From: an uncultured Actinomyces sp. | GTDB lineage: Bacteria; Actinomycetota; Actinomycetes; Actinomycetales; Actinomycetaceae | Direction: 5' to 3' | DNA: 11,723 bases | Assembly: GCA_937926195.1 (NCBI GenBank) | Contig: CALEXZ010000125.1 | Coordinates: forward strand, 1-11,723 | Shown here: positions 6,230 to 11,723 of the stretch, piece after piece | Position numbering within the stretch: position 1 is the stretch's first letter | Layout of the letters: every line of letters starts with the position of its first letter | The notes under the pieces: model-generated | Told to the model about the DNA's origin: nothing | Seen by the model: only the letters and a program-made list of their open reading frames with translations | Databases searched by the model: none | Position numbers and translations under genes: made by a program

Positions 6230-6904
6230 TCAGTCCTCGACCTTCTGAGCGGCAGCGCCACCGGCCGGGGCGAAGCCGGCGGCCTCGGCCTCCTCGGCGG
6301 AGGCGAACCAGACCTCGGCGACGGTGGCGTCGTACCAGCGCGAGCCGGGGACGTGGTACTTCATCGAGTCCTCGTTGCCCTTGACCTGGTGGTCGGCGTC
6401 GGGAGCCTCAGAGGAGCCCTCGGCGACGCGGACGGCACCGGCGTACTCGACGGCCTCGGCCGGGGCCTCGACGGAGGCCTCCACGGCCTTCTTGGCGGCG
6501 CGCTTGGCGGTGGCGACGGCGTCGGCCACGACCTCCTTCTTGGCGACGGGCTCGAGCACGAGGGAGATGACCGCCATGGGGGCGTTGTCGCCCTTGCGGG
6601 GAGCCACCTTGACGATGCGGGTGTAGCCGCCCTCACGACCCTCGAGCTTGGGGGCGATCTCCTCGAAGAGACGGTAGACGGCGAACTTGTCCGTCACCTT
6701 CTTGAGCACCGTGCGGCGCGCGTGCAGGTCGCCGCGCTTGCCCTTGGTGATGAGCTTCTCGGCGTAGGGGCGCAGGCGGCGGGCGCGGGCCTCCGTCGTC
6801 GTGATCGACTCGTGGATGAAGAGCTGCGTGGCGAGGTTGGCCAGCATGTGACGCTCGTGCTGGGCGGAACCGCCCAGGCGGGGACCCTTGGTGGGGCGAG
6901 GCAT
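6230..6904 (-). CDS. rplQ: 50S ribosomal protein L17 with extra C-terminal module
   Basis: L17 is a large-subunit protein near the peptide exit tunnel. Residues 1 to about 120 are a complete L17, with the typical start MPRPTKGPRLGGSAQHERHM and core motifs TTTEARARRLRPYAEKLIT and REGGYTRIVK. The protein is 224 residues, about 100 longer than a minimal L17. After an Ala/Val/Glu-rich linker (about 121-170) comes a compact conserved-looking module at about 174-212 with VKGNEDSMKYHVPGS, RWYDATVAEVWF and EEAEAAGF. This resembles the small 'sunset'-type domain found at the C-terminus of various actinobacterial proteins, whose function is not established. ATG 6904 has AGGAG six bases upstream. The gene lies 38 bases after rpoA and is followed by the strong stem-loop at 6162-6216, so it ends the super-operon. 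L17 identity is certain; the naming of the extra module is from memory. Confidence 0.97.
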   Translation of the reverse strand: MPRPTKGPRLGGSAQHERHMLANLATQLFIHESITTTEARARRLRPYAEKLITKGKRGDLHARRTVLKKVTDKFAVYRLFEEIAPKLEGREGGYTRIVKVAPRKGDNAPMAVISLVLEPVAKKEVVADAVATAKRAAKKAVEASVEAPAEAVEYAGAVRVAEGSSEAPDADHQVKGNEDSMKYHVPGSRWYDATVAEVWFASAEEAEAAGFAPAGGAAAQKVED

Positions 6905-6942
6905 TGTTGTCTCCTAGGTGAAAGGCGAGCGGGGCGCGCGGC

Positions 6943-7941
6943 TCAGGCCTGCTCGTCGCTGAAGGTGGGGTTGGTGTAGTCGTCGTCCGCGACGTAGTCG
7001 ACCGGGGAGCCCTTGAGGGACAGGCCCAGCTCGGCCAGCTTCTCCTTGATCTCGGAGATCGACTTGGCACCGAAGTTGCGGATGTCGAGGAGGTCCGCCT
7101 CGCTGCGCGCGACGAGCTCACCGACGGTGTGGATGCCCTCGCGCTTGAGCGCGTTGGAGGAGCGGGCCTGCAGGTCGAGCTCGTCGATCATGAGGGCGAG
7201 GTCCTGCTGGAGGGCCTGGTCCATCGGCGAGGGGCCGACCTCGATGCCCTCGGCCTCGACGTTGAGCTCACGAGCCAGGCCGAAGAGCTCGACGAGCGTC
7301 TTGCCGGCGGAGGCCAGGGCGTCGCGGGGCGTCATCGAGGCCTTGGTCTCGACGTCGACCACGAGGCGGTCGAAGTCCGTGCGCTGCTCGACACGGGTGG
7401 CCTCGACCGCGTAGGAGACCTTCTTGACCGGCGAGTAGATCGAGTCCACGGGGATGCGGGAGATCTCCGCGTTCGGGTCCTTGTTCTGGGCCGCGGAGAC
7501 GTAGCCGCGCCCACGCTCGACCGTCAGCTCGATCTCGAGCTTGCCCTTCTCGTTGAGGGTGGCGATGACGAGCTCGGGGTTGTGGATCTCGACGCCGGCG
7601 GGCGGGGTGATGTCACCGGCGGTGACGAGGCCCGGACCGGACTTGCGCAGGTACATGACGACCGGCTCGTCGTTCTCGCTGGAGAGCACGATCTCCTTGA
7701 TGTTGAGGATGATCTGGGCGACATCCTCCTTGACCCCGGCAATGGTGCGGAACTCGTGCGGAACCCCTTCGATGCGCACGCTGGTCACGGCGGCGCCCGG
7801 GATGGACGACAGCAGCGTGCGGCGCAGGGAGTTGCCGAGGGTGTAGCCGAAGCCGGGCTCCAGGGGCTCCAGGACGAACCGCGAGCGGCGGTCCTCCTCG
7901 ATGACCTCCTCGGAGAGCGTGGGTCGCTGTGCGATGAGCAC
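6943..7941 (-). CDS. rpoA: DNA-directed RNA polymerase alpha subunit
   Basis: This 332-residue protein is full length. The N-terminal assembly domain (about 1-235) has FVLEPLEPGFGYTLGNSLRR (23-42) and LLSSIPGAAVTSVRIEGV, which form the dimer interface and nucleate polymerase assembly. A short linker leads to the C-terminal domain (about 250-310), which contacts promoter UP elements and activators. Its DNA-contact residues correspond to Arg260 and Asn263 in LQARSSNALK and to Gly291, Lys293, Ser294 and Glu297 in RNFGAKSISEIKEKL. The acidic tail (about 315-332) is normal for actinobacteria. The GTG start at 7941 has AAAGGA six bases upstream and gives the usual actinobacterial opening LIAQRPTLSEE. 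The preceding gene is rpsK, across a 166-base structured gap; rpsD, often found there, is absent. Downstream, rplQ follows after 38 bases. Confidence 0.98.
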   Translation of the reverse strand: MLIAQRPTLSEEVIEEDRRSRFVLEPLEPGFGYTLGNSLRRTLLSSIPGAAVTSVRIEGVPHEFRTIAGVKEDVAQIILNIKEIVLSSENDEPVVMYLRKSGPGLVTAGDITPPAGVEIHNPELVIATLNEKGKLEIELTVERGRGYVSAAQNKDPNAEISRIPVDSIYSPVKKVSYAVEATRVEQRTDFDRLVVDVETKASMTPRDALASAGKTLVELFGLARELNVEAEGIEVGPSPMDQALQQDLALMIDELDLQARSSNALKREGIHTVGELVARSEADLLDIRNFGAKSISEIKEKLAELGLSLKGSPVDYVADDDYTNPTFSDEQA

Positions 7942-7966
7942 GTGGTTTCCTTTCGTGGCGGCGCCC

Positions 7967-7974
7967 GCTATATG
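7967..7974 (-). promoter_or_regulatory. Possible -10 element for an internal rpoA promoter
   Basis: Read leftward, this AT-rich patch is CATATAGC, an isolated AT island in very GC-rich surroundings, 25 bases before the rpoA GTG. Use of TATAGC as a -10 would start transcription near 7960 and leave the AAAGGA ribosome-binding site in a leader of about 19 bases. No -35 hexamer is recognisable and the last -10 base is not T, so this is weak. It lies downstream of two stem-loops that could stop part of the ribosomal-protein transcript. Confidence 0.25.
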
Positions 7975-8028
7975 ACGCCGATCCTGCGGGATGTGGACAG
8001 GCGGCCGCGGGAGCCGGCCCGTCCGTGC

Positions 8029-8045
8029 CCGCCCCTGCGGGGCGG
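8029..8045 (-). other. Small GC stem-loop in the rpsK-rpoA gap
   Basis: CCGCCCC (8029-8035) pairs perfectly with GGGGCGG (8039-8045) around a three-base loop. It follows the larger hairpin at 8054-8098 in the leftward transcript, so the two form a tandem pair between rpsK and rpoA. There is no T-tract after it. Confidence 0.5.
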
Positions 8046-8053
8046 ACCTGAGG

Positions 8054-8098
8054 GGCCGACGGCGTCATCCACCCCGGGGGCGGGTGACACCGTCGGCC
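8054..8098 (-). terminator. 21-bp stem-loop just after rpsK (terminator or attenuator)
   Basis: The arms 8054-8074 and 8078-8098 pair over 21 positions around a three-base loop. In leftward RNA there are two G-U wobbles and one A-C mismatch; in rightward RNA there is one wobble and two mismatches. The fold therefore fits the rpsK-to-rpoA transcript better. It begins nine bases beyond the rpsK stop codon. There is no U-tract, so it may be a partial terminator, an RNA-processing or stability element, or a protein-binding site. Confidence 0.6.
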
Positions 8099-8107
8099 TC
8101 GATGAGC

Positions 8108-8509
8108 TCAGGCGTGGCGGCGCTTGGGCGGGCGGCAGCCGTTGTGGGCCTGGGGCGTGACGTCGGTGATGGAACCGATCTCGAGGCCGGCGGCCTGGAG
8201 GGAGCGGATCGCGGTCTCACGGCCCGGGCCGGGGCCCTTGACGTAGACGTCGATCTTCTTCATGCCGTGCTCCTGGGCGCGGCGGGCGGCGGCCTCGGCG
8301 GCGAGCTGGGCGGCGTAGGGCGTGGACTTGCGCGAGCCCTTGAAGCCGACCTGGCCGGAGGAGGCCCAGGCGATGACGGCACCGTGCGGGTCCGTGAGGG
8401 ACACGATGGTGTTGTTGAAGGTGGACTTGATGTACGCGTGGCCGTGGGTGACGTTCTTGCGGTCCTTGCGACGCGGCTTGCGCACGGCGGTGCGGCTCTT
8501 GGGAGGCAT
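8108..8509 (-). CDS. rpsK: 30S ribosomal protein S11
   Basis: S11 sits on the platform of the small subunit near the mRNA exit and helps shape the Shine-Dalgarno helix region. The 133-residue protein is full length and closely matches the family: HGHAYIKSTFNNTIVSLTDPHG (22-43, of which AYIKSTFNNTIVSLTD is the core), SSGQVGFKGSRKSTPYAAQ and VKGPGPGRETAIRSL. The C-terminal AHNGCRPPKRR carries Asn123-Gly124, the counterpart of the Asn-Gly that becomes isoaspartate in E. coli S11. The N-terminus is lysine/arginine-rich, as usual. The ATG at 8509 has AAGGA a few bases upstream. It follows rpsM across 65 bases in which no gene is visible, and is followed by the large stem-loop at 8054-8098. Confidence 0.98.
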   Translation of the reverse strand: MPPKSRTAVRKPRRKDRKNVTHGHAYIKSTFNNTIVSLTDPHGAVIAWASSGQVGFKGSRKSTPYAAQLAAEAAARRAQEHGMKKIDVYVKGPGPGRETAIRSLQAAGLEIGSITDVTPQAHNGCRPPKRRHA

Positions 8510-8574
8510 GTTTCCTTCTTCGATCTAGGTCGTCGTTCCTTGGCGGGCGGCCGTGCCCACTCCAGGACTACTGC

Positions 8575-8949
8575 TTACTTGGCCTTCTTCTTACCGGCCA
8601 CGGTGCGCTTGGGGCCCTTGCGGGTACGCGCGTTGGTCTTGGTGCGCTGGCCGTGCACGGGCAGGTGACGGCGGTGGCGCAGGCCCTGGTAGCAGCCGAT
8701 CTCGATCTTGCGGCGGATGTCCGCCTGGACCTCGCGGCGCAGGTCACCCTCCACCTGGTAGTTCGCGTCGATGTGGTTGCGAAGCAGGACGAGCTCGTCC
8801 TCGGTGAGGTCCTTGACGCGGGTGTCGGGGCTGACGCCCGTCGCCGCGAGGGTCTCGTCCGCGCGCGTGCGGCCGATCCCGAAGATGTACGTAAGGGCGA
8901 CCTCGACTCGCTTCTCGCGAGGCAGGTCGACACCGGAAATACGTGCCAC
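8575..8949 (-). CDS. rpsM: 30S ribosomal protein S13
   Basis: S13 is in the head of the small subunit and contacts the large subunit and P-site tRNA through its basic tail. The 124-residue protein has the expected ARISGVDLPREKRVEVALTY opening, the helix-hairpin-helix segment YIFGIGRTRA, and the tail GLRHRRHLPVHGQRTKTNAR ending in a lysine-rich stretch. The GTG at 8949 is chosen because AGGAGA (8958-8963) lies eight bases before it and S13 normally begins at ARI(A/S)G. The same frame stays open to an ATG at 9000, but that would add 17 unrelated residues overlapping this ribosome-binding site. The upstream gene is rpmJ, across a 151-base structured gap. Confidence 0.97.
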   Translation of the reverse strand: MARISGVDLPREKRVEVALTYIFGIGRTRADETLAATGVSPDTRVKDLTEDELVLLRNHIDANYQVEGDLRREVQADIRRKIEIGCYQGLRHRRHLPVHGQRTKTNARTRKGPKRTVAGKKKAK

Positions 8950-9007
8950 GGTGTGGTTCTCCTGTGTGCTCCCGGAGGTCGTCGCCCATCTCCTCCGCAT
9001 GCGGCGG

Positions 9008-9088
9008 CCCCGGCCTCCAGGAACCGGGGGTGGCTCACCGTCGGTGAGCTGGGACGGGCGCTTGTGGGTGGCCGCCCTGGTGGCGGCC
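9008..9088 (-). promoter_or_regulatory. Array of three stem-loops in the rpmJ-rpsM gap
   Basis: Three consecutive inverted repeats lie in the 151-base gap. GGCCGCC (9070-9076) pairs with GGCGGCC (9082-9088) around a five-base loop. GCTCACC (9033-9039) pairs with GGTGAGC (9043-9049) around a three-base loop. CCCCGG (9008-9013) pairs with CCGGGG (9024-9029) around ten bases. All are perfect over six or seven pairs. Gaps between neighbouring ribosomal genes here are usually 30-65 bases, so this longer one looks like a structured leader or attenuator before rpsM-rpsK. There is no U-tract and no known riboswitch signature that I recognise. Confidence 0.45.
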
Positions 9089-9100
9089 GTCAGCGCGGGC

Positions 9101-9214
9101 TCAGCCCTGGCGCTGCTTGTGCCGCGGGTTCTCGCAGATGACCATGACGCGGCCGTGGCGACGAATCACCTTGCAGTTGTCACAGATCTTCTTGACGCTC
9201 GGCTTGACCTTCAT
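9101..9214 (-). CDS. rpmJ: 50S ribosomal protein L36, zinc-binding form
   Basis: This 37-residue protein is complete and matches bacterial L36 along its length: MKVKPSVKKICDNCKVIRRH, then GRVMVICENPRHKQRQG. Cys11, Cys14, Cys27 and His32 form the zinc-ribbon set, so this is the metal-binding (C+) form rather than the zinc-free paralogue that some actinobacteria also encode and use under zinc limitation. L36 binds 23S rRNA in the large subunit. The ATG at 9214 has GGAGG (plus-strand CCTCC, 9221-9225) six bases upstream. It lies 35 bases after infA, the usual actinobacterial order infA-rpmJ-rpsM. Confidence 0.97.
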   Translation of the reverse strand: MKVKPSVKKICDNCKVIRRHGRVMVICENPRHKQRQG

Positions 9215-9220
9215 GATGTT

Positions 9221-9245
9221 CCTCCGTCATCCCCGCACGGGGAGG
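9221..9245 (-). promoter_or_regulatory. rpmJ: rpmJ ribosome-binding site in a possible two-state hairpin
   Basis: In the leftward mRNA, UCCCC and GGGGA (9243 to 9230) form a 5-bp stem with a four-base loop just before the rpmJ ribosome-binding site. CCUCC (9245-9241), which shares three bases with that stem, can instead pair with the GGAGG Shine-Dalgarno itself (9225-9221). The two pairings cannot coexist. This could couple rpmJ translation to ribosome movement off infA, or it may be chance in GC-rich sequence. Confidence 0.35.
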
Positions 9246-9249
9246 ACTG

Positions 9250-9471
9250 TCACTTGTACCGGTAGACGATGCGACCGCGGGAGAGGTCGTAGGGGCTCAG
9301 CTCCACGACCACGCGGTCCTCGGGGAGGATGCGGATGTAGTGCTGCCGCATCTTGCCGGAGATGTGCGCCAGGACGACGTGCCCGTTGCTCAGCTCCACC
9401 CGGAACATCGCGTTCGGAAGGGCCTCGACGACCGATCCCTCGACCTCGATGACTCCGTCCTTCTTAGCCAT
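9250..9471 (-). CDS. infA: Translation initiation factor IF-1
   Basis: IF-1 binds the A site of the small subunit during initiation and works with IF-2 and IF-3. The 73-residue protein is a single S1-like OB fold with the usual sequence: MAKKDGVIEVEGSVVEALPN, then AMFRVELSNGHVVLAHISGK, MRQHYIRILPEDRVVVELSP and a C-terminal RGRIVYRYK. Length and ends match the family exactly. The ATG at 9471 is preceded closely by GGAGG (plus-strand CCTCC, 9475-9479); upstream in-frame starts to 9615 would add an arginine-rich stretch absent from IF-1. It follows map after 255 bases, long enough for its own promoter, and is the first gene of the infA-to-rplQ block. Confidence 0.98.
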   Translation of the reverse strand: MAKKDGVIEVEGSVVEALPNAMFRVELSNGHVVLAHISGKMRQHYIRILPEDRVVVELSPYDLSRGRIVYRYK

Positions 9472-9624
9472 GTTCCTCCGCCGGTGCTTTCTCGCTCGAG
9501 TTCCTCCGACGACGACGCCGTCGGACGACGCGCCGCGGGCCCACCGCCTCGCCTGCACCCTTGCGGGCTTCCCGTGCGGCCTGCAAACGCGAGCGCGCCG
9601 GGCCACCTGGCGCACCGACTGCCA

Positions 9625-9630
9625 AGAATA
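9625..9630 (-). promoter_or_regulatory. Possible -10 element for the infA operon
   Basis: Read leftward, this is TATTCT, which fits TAnnnT. It would start transcription near 9618 and give infA a leader of roughly 147 bases. No good -35 is present at 16-18 bases spacing. The leader contains a 7-bp stem (9505-9511 with 9519-9525) and two copies of GTTCCTCCG on the plus strand (9472-9480 and 9500-9508), so the GGAGGAAC ribosome-binding sequence occurs twice, 28 bases apart, the upstream copy with no obvious gene. The long map-infA gap supports a promoter somewhere here. Confidence 0.35.
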
Positions 9631-9674
9631 CGACAGCCTGCCCGCGAATCACCATGCGAGATCGGGCGCTGCAG

Positions 9675-9694
9675 CGGTGTTTCCGGACACACCG
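9675..9694 (-). terminator. Candidate weak terminator after map
   Basis: CGGTGT (9675-9680) and ACACCG (9689-9694) form a 6-bp stem with an eight-base loop, about 30 bases beyond the map stop codon. There is no T-tract. It could partly end the secY-adk-map transcript ahead of the possible infA promoter. Confidence 0.3.
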
Positions 9695-9726
9695 AGGCGG
9701 GGGGGCCGAGGGCGGGGCACGCGGCC

Positions 9727-10611
9727 TCAGCGCAGCGGACGCGGCTCGATGCCGTAGGGATCCAGCCCCTCCACCCCGCCGTCGGAGGCGGTCAGGACCC
9801 ACACGCCCCCCGGCACCAGCGCGACCGTGTGCTCCCACTGGGCGGCGTGCGATCCGTCGGCGGTCACCACCGTCCACCCGTCGTCGAGCTCCTCGACCTC
9901 GGGCTCGCCGGCGGTGAGCATGGGCTCGACGGCCAGCACCATGCCCGGCCGCAGGCGGGCCCCGCGGCGCCTGACCGAGTAGTTCAGGACGTCGGGCTCC
10001 ATGTGCATGGCCGTGCCGATGCCGTGACCGACGTAGTCCTCGAGGATGCCCAGGGAGACGTCGTAGTCGCGGCACGCCTCGGCGACGACGTCCTCGACGG
10101 TGTCGCCGACGGCGTTGATGCGCCCCGCGCGCCCGGAGGCGTCCCCGGCCAGCGCGCGGGCGAGCGCCGCGATGGCCGCCCACAGGGCCCGGCGGGTCGT
10201 GGCGTCCAGGACCCGGTCGGCGTCGCTGGCGTAGCGCCCTCCGACGACGGTGGTGAAGGCGGCGTCGCCGTGCCACTCGGTGCCGGACTCGTCGAGCACG
10301 CAGGCGCCGCAGTCGAAGGTCACCAGGTCGCCCTCGCGGAGCACCCGCTTCCCCGGGATGCCGTGCACAACCTCCTCGTTGACCGAGATGCACACGGTGG
10401 CCGGGTAGTCGTAGTAGCCCTTGAAGTTGGAGCGGGCGCCGGCGCGCTCGATCGTGGCCGCGCACACGGCGTCGAGCTCCCCGGTGGTCACCCCCGGGCG
10501 CACCGCCTCCCGCAGGGCCGCATGGACGTCGGCGACGACGAGGCCCGCGCGCCGCATGAGGCGCACCTGGTCGGGCGTCTTGATCTCAATGCGGTTGCGC
10601 AGCAGCCTCAC
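9727..10611 (-). CDS. map: Methionine aminopeptidase type I
   Basis: This enzyme removes the initiator methionine from new proteins as they leave the ribosome and uses two divalent metal ions. The 294-residue protein has the pita-bread fold motifs: His83 in EEVVHGIPG, metal ligands Asp100 (TFDCGA) and Asp116 (HGDAAFT), His196 in YVGHGIGTAMHMEP, Glu229 in MVLAVEPML and Glu260 in QWEHTVAL. All five ligands are present. The loop between the two aspartates is 16 residues long where E. coli has 11, so there is a small insertion near VLDESGTEW beside the active site. The GTG at 10611 has AGGAGG (10616-10621) four bases upstream. It lies 29 bases after adk. Many actinobacteria carry a second map elsewhere; whether this one is essential cannot be told from here. 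Confidence 0.96.
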   Translation of the reverse strand: MRLLRNRIEIKTPDQVRLMRRAGLVVADVHAALREAVRPGVTTGELDAVCAATIERAGARSNFKGYYDYPATVCISVNEEVVHGIPGKRVLREGDLVTFDCGACVLDESGTEWHGDAAFTTVVGGRYASDADRVLDATTRRALWAAIAALARALAGDASGRAGRINAVGDTVEDVVAEACRDYDVSLGILEDYVGHGIGTAMHMEPDVLNYSVRRRGARLRPGMVLAVEPMLTAGEPEVEELDDGWTVVTADGSHAAQWEHTVALVPGGVWVLTASDGGVEGLDPYGIEPRPLR

Positions 10612-10640
10612 ACTTCCTCCTGCGTGTGGTGACGGGCCGG

Positions 10641-11219
10641 TCAGGCGGTCGTGCGGGAGGCGAGCGCGGTCATGATGCGCTCGGTGACCTCGTCGACGTC
10701 GCCCGTGCCGTCGACCCGCACGAGCAGGCCGCGGTCCTCGTACAGCGAGGCCAGCGGCGCGGTGGCCTCGGCGTAGACCTCGAGGCGGCGACGGATGACC
10801 GGCTCGGTGTCGTCGGCGCGGTTCTGCTCGGTGGCGCGCCTGAGGAGGCGGTCGACGACGACCTCGGCGTCGGCGGTGATCTCCAGGACGACGTCCAGGG
10901 CGAGGCCGCTGTCGGCAAGCATGGCGTCGAGCTCGTGGACCTGCGCCTCGGTGCGGGGGTAGCCGTCCAGCAGGAAGCCCTGCGCGGCATCGGCCTCGGT
11001 CAGGCGGTCGGCGACCATCGCGTTGGTCACGGAGTCGGGCACGTACTCGCCCCTGTCCATGTACTGCCTGGCGCGCTCGCCGAGCCCGGTCCCCCTGGAG
11101 ACGTTGGCGCGGAAGATGTCGCCGGTGGAGATGGCCGGGATGGACAGGCGCTCGCAGATGCGGGCGGCCTGGGTGCCCTTGCCTGCCCCCGGGGGGCCGA
11201 GGAGGACCATGCGTGTCAT
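10641..11219 (-). CDS. adk: Adenylate kinase (short form)
   Basis: Adenylate kinase interconverts AMP + ATP and two ADP in the cytoplasm. The 192-residue protein has the P-loop GPPGAGKGT (8-16), the AMP-binding STGDIFRAN (31-39), GFLLDGYPRT (81-90) and the arginine-rich RRRLEVY (143-149). The LID region (about 126-140, RRATEQNRADDTEP) is short and has no cysteines, so this is the zinc-free short form typical of actinobacteria. The ATG at 11219 overlaps the secY stop by four bases (ATGA), implying translational coupling; an in-frame ATG at 11210 would lose the usual first residues. An AAGGA-like sequence lies about ten bases upstream. map follows after 29 bases. Confidence 0.97.
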   Translation of the reverse strand: MTRMVLLGPPGAGKGTQAARICERLSIPAISTGDIFRANVSRGTGLGERARQYMDRGEYVPDSVTNAMVADRLTEADAAQGFLLDGYPRTEAQVHELDAMLADSGLALDVVLEITADAEVVVDRLLRRATEQNRADDTEPVIRRRLEVYAEATAPLASLYEDRGLLVRVDGTGDVDEVTERIMTALASRTTA

Positions 11220-11722
11220 GAGAGGAATCCTTCGTAATGGCGCTGCTGGAGCTGGGAGTTGATCTCCTTGACCGTCTGGAGACCGACCCCGACCATAATA
11301 AGGATGGTCGTGCCGCCGAAGGGCAGGTTCTGGGACAGGCCGAGCCAGATGACCGCGAGGGTCGGCAGCAGGGCCAGGACGACGAGGTAGACGGAGCCCG
11401 CCACCGTCACGCGGTTGATGACGTACCGCAGGTAGCGCGCCGTCGGCTCGCCGGCGCGGATGCCGGGGATGAACCCGCCGTACTTCTTCATGTTGTCCGC
11501 GATCTCATCGGGGTTGAAGGTGATCGCCGTGTAGAAGAAGGTGAAGAAGAGGATGAGGACGCCGTAGCCGACGAGGTAGGGCGGGGCCGTCTGCTGAAGG
11601 TTCTTCCCGATCCACTGGACCCACCCGCTGGCCGGGTTGCCGAACTGGGAGACGAGCTGGGGCATGGACAGGATCGAGGAGGCGAAGATGACCGGGATGA
11701 CGCCCGCGGTGTTGATCTTGAC
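11216..11722 (-). CDS. secY: Preprotein translocase subunit SecY, C-terminal part (runs off the right edge)
   Basis: SecY forms the protein-conducting channel of the SecYEG translocon in the cytoplasmic membrane. The visible 168 residues are the C-terminal part, starting in transmembrane segment 7 (KINTAGVIPVIFASSI). They include segment 8 (GYGVLILFFTFFYTAITF), the large cytoplasmic loop NMKKYGGFIPGIRAGEPTAR that contacts the ribosome and SecA, segment 9 (VAGSVYLVVLALLPTLAVIW), segment 10 (GGTTILIMVGVGLQTVKEIN) and the tail QLQQRHYEGFL. The frame is open to the window edge, so the N-terminal part lies beyond it. The stop overlaps the adk start by four bases. Confidence 0.97.
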   Translation of the reverse strand, partial: VKINTAGVIPVIFASSILSMPQLVSQFGNPASGWVQWIGKNLQQTAPPYLVGYGVLILFFTFFYTAITFNPDEIADNMKKYGGFIPGIRAGEPTARYLRYVINRVTVAGSVYLVVLALLPTLAVIWLGLSQNLPFGGTTILIMVGVGLQTVKEINSQLQQRHYEGFLS

Positions 11723-11723
11723 G

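Noticed and set aside
7129..8160. 343-codon plus-strand open frame opposite rpoA
   Set aside because: It mirrors rpoA and part of rpsK, its composition is biased (Gly/Asp/Leu/Val) and it has no family motif.
8575..9000. Longer S13 starting at ATG 9000
   Set aside because: It adds 17 residues not found in S13 and runs through the AGGAGA ribosome-binding site serving GTG 8949.
9250..9615. Longer IF-1 starting near 9615
   Set aside because: IF-1 is normally 71-73 residues beginning MAKKD; the extra arginine-rich stretch overlaps the GGAGG site of ATG 9471.
9340..10632. 430-codon plus-strand open frame opposite infA and map
   Set aside because: Antisense to two well-identified genes, Gly/His/Ala-rich, no domain, no ribosome-binding site that would favour it.
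1..11723. Mobile element, CRISPR array, tRNA or rRNA
   Set aside because: No transposase or integrase motif, no regularly spaced repeats beyond the three 12-base units, and no cloverleaf or rRNA-like segment was found on either strand.

Overview
High-GC actinobacterial chromosome, most likely Actinomyces or a close relative in the Actinomycetaceae. The evidence is the very GC-rich coding sequence, the order secY-adk-map-infA-rpmJ-rpsM-rpsK-rpoA-rplQ with no rpsD between rpsK and rpoA, a LysX-type fusion of lysyl-phosphatidylglycerol synthase with lysyl-tRNA synthetase, and frequent GTG or apparently leaderless starts. The genus is an inference; no search was run.

Layout. The right-hand part (about 6230-11723) is the distal end of the spc/alpha ribosomal-protein super-operon. 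It is read leftward: secY (3' end only), adk, map, then a 255-base gap with a possible promoter, then infA, rpmJ, rpsM, rpsK, rpoA and rplQ. These genes supply protein export, nucleotide balance, N-terminal methionine removal, translation initiation, ribosome assembly and the RNA polymerase alpha subunit. Several gaps hold marked stem-loops: rpmJ-rpsM, rpsK-rpoA, and the 3' end of rplQ.

The left-hand part breaks the usual rplQ-truA adjacency. truA (5' end only, leftward) lies at the left edge. Between it and rplQ sits a rightward block: a ROK/polyphosphate-glucokinase-like gene with a leaderless-type promoter, then a tightly overlapping trio of lysX, a DUF998-like membrane protein and an alpha/beta hydrolase. 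The trio looks like one membrane-lipid aminoacylation unit. LysX would charge tRNA-Lys and move lysine to phosphatidylglycerol, and the hydrolase could remove it again. The membrane protein has no assigned role. A very strong stem-loop separates this unit from the convergent rplQ.

Most noteworthy points: the lysX-DUF998-hydrolase unit inserted at the rplQ/truA junction; a C-terminal YHVPGS...AEVWF module on ribosomal protein L17; a 21-bp hairpin between rpsK and rpoA whose wobble pairs fit the leftward transcript; three stem-loops between rpmJ and rpsM; and a ROK protein lacking the usual sugar-binding E-x-G-H. No tRNA, rRNA, CRISPR array, insertion sequence or integrase was seen.
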